Assembly: GCA_013297585.1 (NCBI GenBank)
Contig: JAAFHG010000263.1
Span: 1-5,922, forward strand
Length of the DNA stretch: 5,922 nucleotides
From: Chitinophagales bacterium
GTDB lineage: Bacteria > Bacteroidota > Bacteroidia > Chitinophagales > Chitinophagaceae
Direction: 5' to 3'
Shown here piece by piece: positions 5,252-5,922 of the stretch (its first letter is position 1; each line of letters starts with the position of its first letter). A program made the position numbers and the translations under genes. The notes beneath the pieces were generated by a model. The model was given only the letters and a program-made list of their open reading frames with translations. It was not told the DNA's origin and ran no database searches.

Positions 5252-5922
5252 CTATCTTACTATCAGCACAGTACCTTTCTGTGTTAAATTTTTACGAGAA
5301 CGAATACTATAATTGGCATACCAAACAAAAACGCCCGTTTGCAAGTTGCCATTTACTCGGCCATCCCATTTTTTTGTAGGATTAGTGGTTGTAAAAACAA
5401 CTTCGCCTAGGCGATTAAACACTTTAAAGGCATAGTTGCTAAGCGCAGCTACATTACCCAAAGGACCAAATGTTTCGTTTCTGTAATCACCATTGGGGCT
5501 AAAGGCGCTTGGGAAAAATACGTCATCGCAATTAACCGTTACATAAGCACTATCACTAGCCGTACAGCCATCTTTATCGGTAACAGTTACATAATAATTG
5601 CCCGTGCTAACAACTGAAAAACTTGGCTGTGTAGAAAAATTTTGCCAGCGGTAACTACTATAGCCTGTGCCAGCATTTAAAATATAGGATTCACCGGGGC
5701 AAATAATCGTATCTCGGCCAATATTTACAGTTAATGTATTAGGCAAGTTTACCAAAGTGGCATTGGTAGTATTTATAAAGCAATTATTAGCATCCAATAC
5801 ATTTATCGTATAGTTACCAGCCACTAAATTACTAGCACTATTTGTTGTAGATATATTAGGCAACCATTGGTAAGTGTAAGGCGGTGTAGCACCGCTTAGG
5901 TTTAGCTGTATACTGCCTTGGG
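5252..5922 (-). CDS. Type IX secretion-targeted surface protein, C-terminal part (SprB-like repeat plus type-B sorting domain)
   Basis: The 5' end lies beyond the right edge. The minus-strand frame is open from 5920 to the TAG at 5252-5254, giving 222 visible residues. A TTG at 5861-5863 could be mistaken for a start but lies inside a repeat. Residues 1-47 match the SprB repeat pattern: GATPPYTYQW, then NLVAGNYTINVLDANNC. Residues about 66-130 form an Ig/PKD-like module with Cys74, Trp92 and TGNYYVTVTDKDGC. Residues about 134-222 are the gliding-motility-associated C-terminal (CHU_C, type-B) domain: FFPSAFSPNGD, FKVFNRLGEVVF, KKWDGRVNG, GVFVWY and the terminal KGTVLIVR. By family knowledge this domain directs export through the type IX system and surface attachment or release. 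Such proteins are often very long, adhesive and repetitive, so most of the gene is probably outside the window. Its own substrate or binding partner cannot be read here. Confidence 0.93.
   Translation of the reverse strand, partial: QGSIQLNLSGATPPYTYQWLPNISTTNSASNLVAGNYTINVLDANNCFINTTNATLVNLPNTLTVNIGRDTIICPGESYILNAGTGYSSYRWQNFSTQPSFSVVSTGNYYVTVTDKDGCTASDSAYVTVNCDDVFFPSAFSPNGDYRNETFGPLGNVAALSNYAFKVFNRLGEVVFTTTNPTKKWDGRVNGNLQTGVFVWYANYSIRSRKNLTQKGTVLIVR

Overview
The window looks like a chromosomal segment from a low-GC member of the Bacteroidota. The evidence is a type IX secretion type-B C-terminal domain with a SprB-like repeat at the right edge, a lipoprotein and several envelope proteins with short signal peptides ending in Ala-Gln, and A-rich start-codon contexts with no Shine-Dalgarno sequence. 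A Chitinophagaceae-like host is plausible, but the sequence alone does not fix the family. Every protein with a visible N-terminus carries an export signal, so the window is entirely envelope or secreted functions.

Left block (1-4126, + strand): four genes alternate between two kinds. First is the C-terminal end of a vanadium-haloperoxidase/PAP2-family protein (VHPO1). A 151-bp gap with two overlapping inverted repeats follows. Next come an outer-membrane beta-barrel candidate (barrel 1), a second, full-length VHPO/PAP2 lipoprotein beginning one base after the barrel 1 stop codon, and, after an 88-bp gap with a 9-bp dyad, a second barrel (barrel 2). A 38-nt perfect palindrome working as an intrinsic terminator closes the block. 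The arrangement suggests a co-expressed envelope module in which the PAP2-fold enzymes act outside the cytoplasm and the barrels move or bind a related small molecule. The substrate cannot be read from sequence, and the fold supports either haloperoxidase or phosphatase chemistry.

Right block (4127-5922): a 263-bp gap precedes a 243-residue exported protein of unknown function. It has a beta-rich N-terminal domain with one cysteine pair, a Thr/Pro-rich linker and a C-terminal coiled coil. It converges on a minus-strand gene entering from the right edge, which encodes the C-terminal part of a large type IX-secreted surface protein (SprB-like repeat, Ig/PKD-like module, type-B sorting domain). 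A hairpin between their stop codons can terminate both genes.

No tRNA, rRNA, CRISPR array, insertion sequence, integrase or phage gene was seen. There is no gene-free stretch over 300 bp. The most interesting item is the doubled VHPO-barrel arrangement. It is a candidate functional unit, not a demonstrated system.
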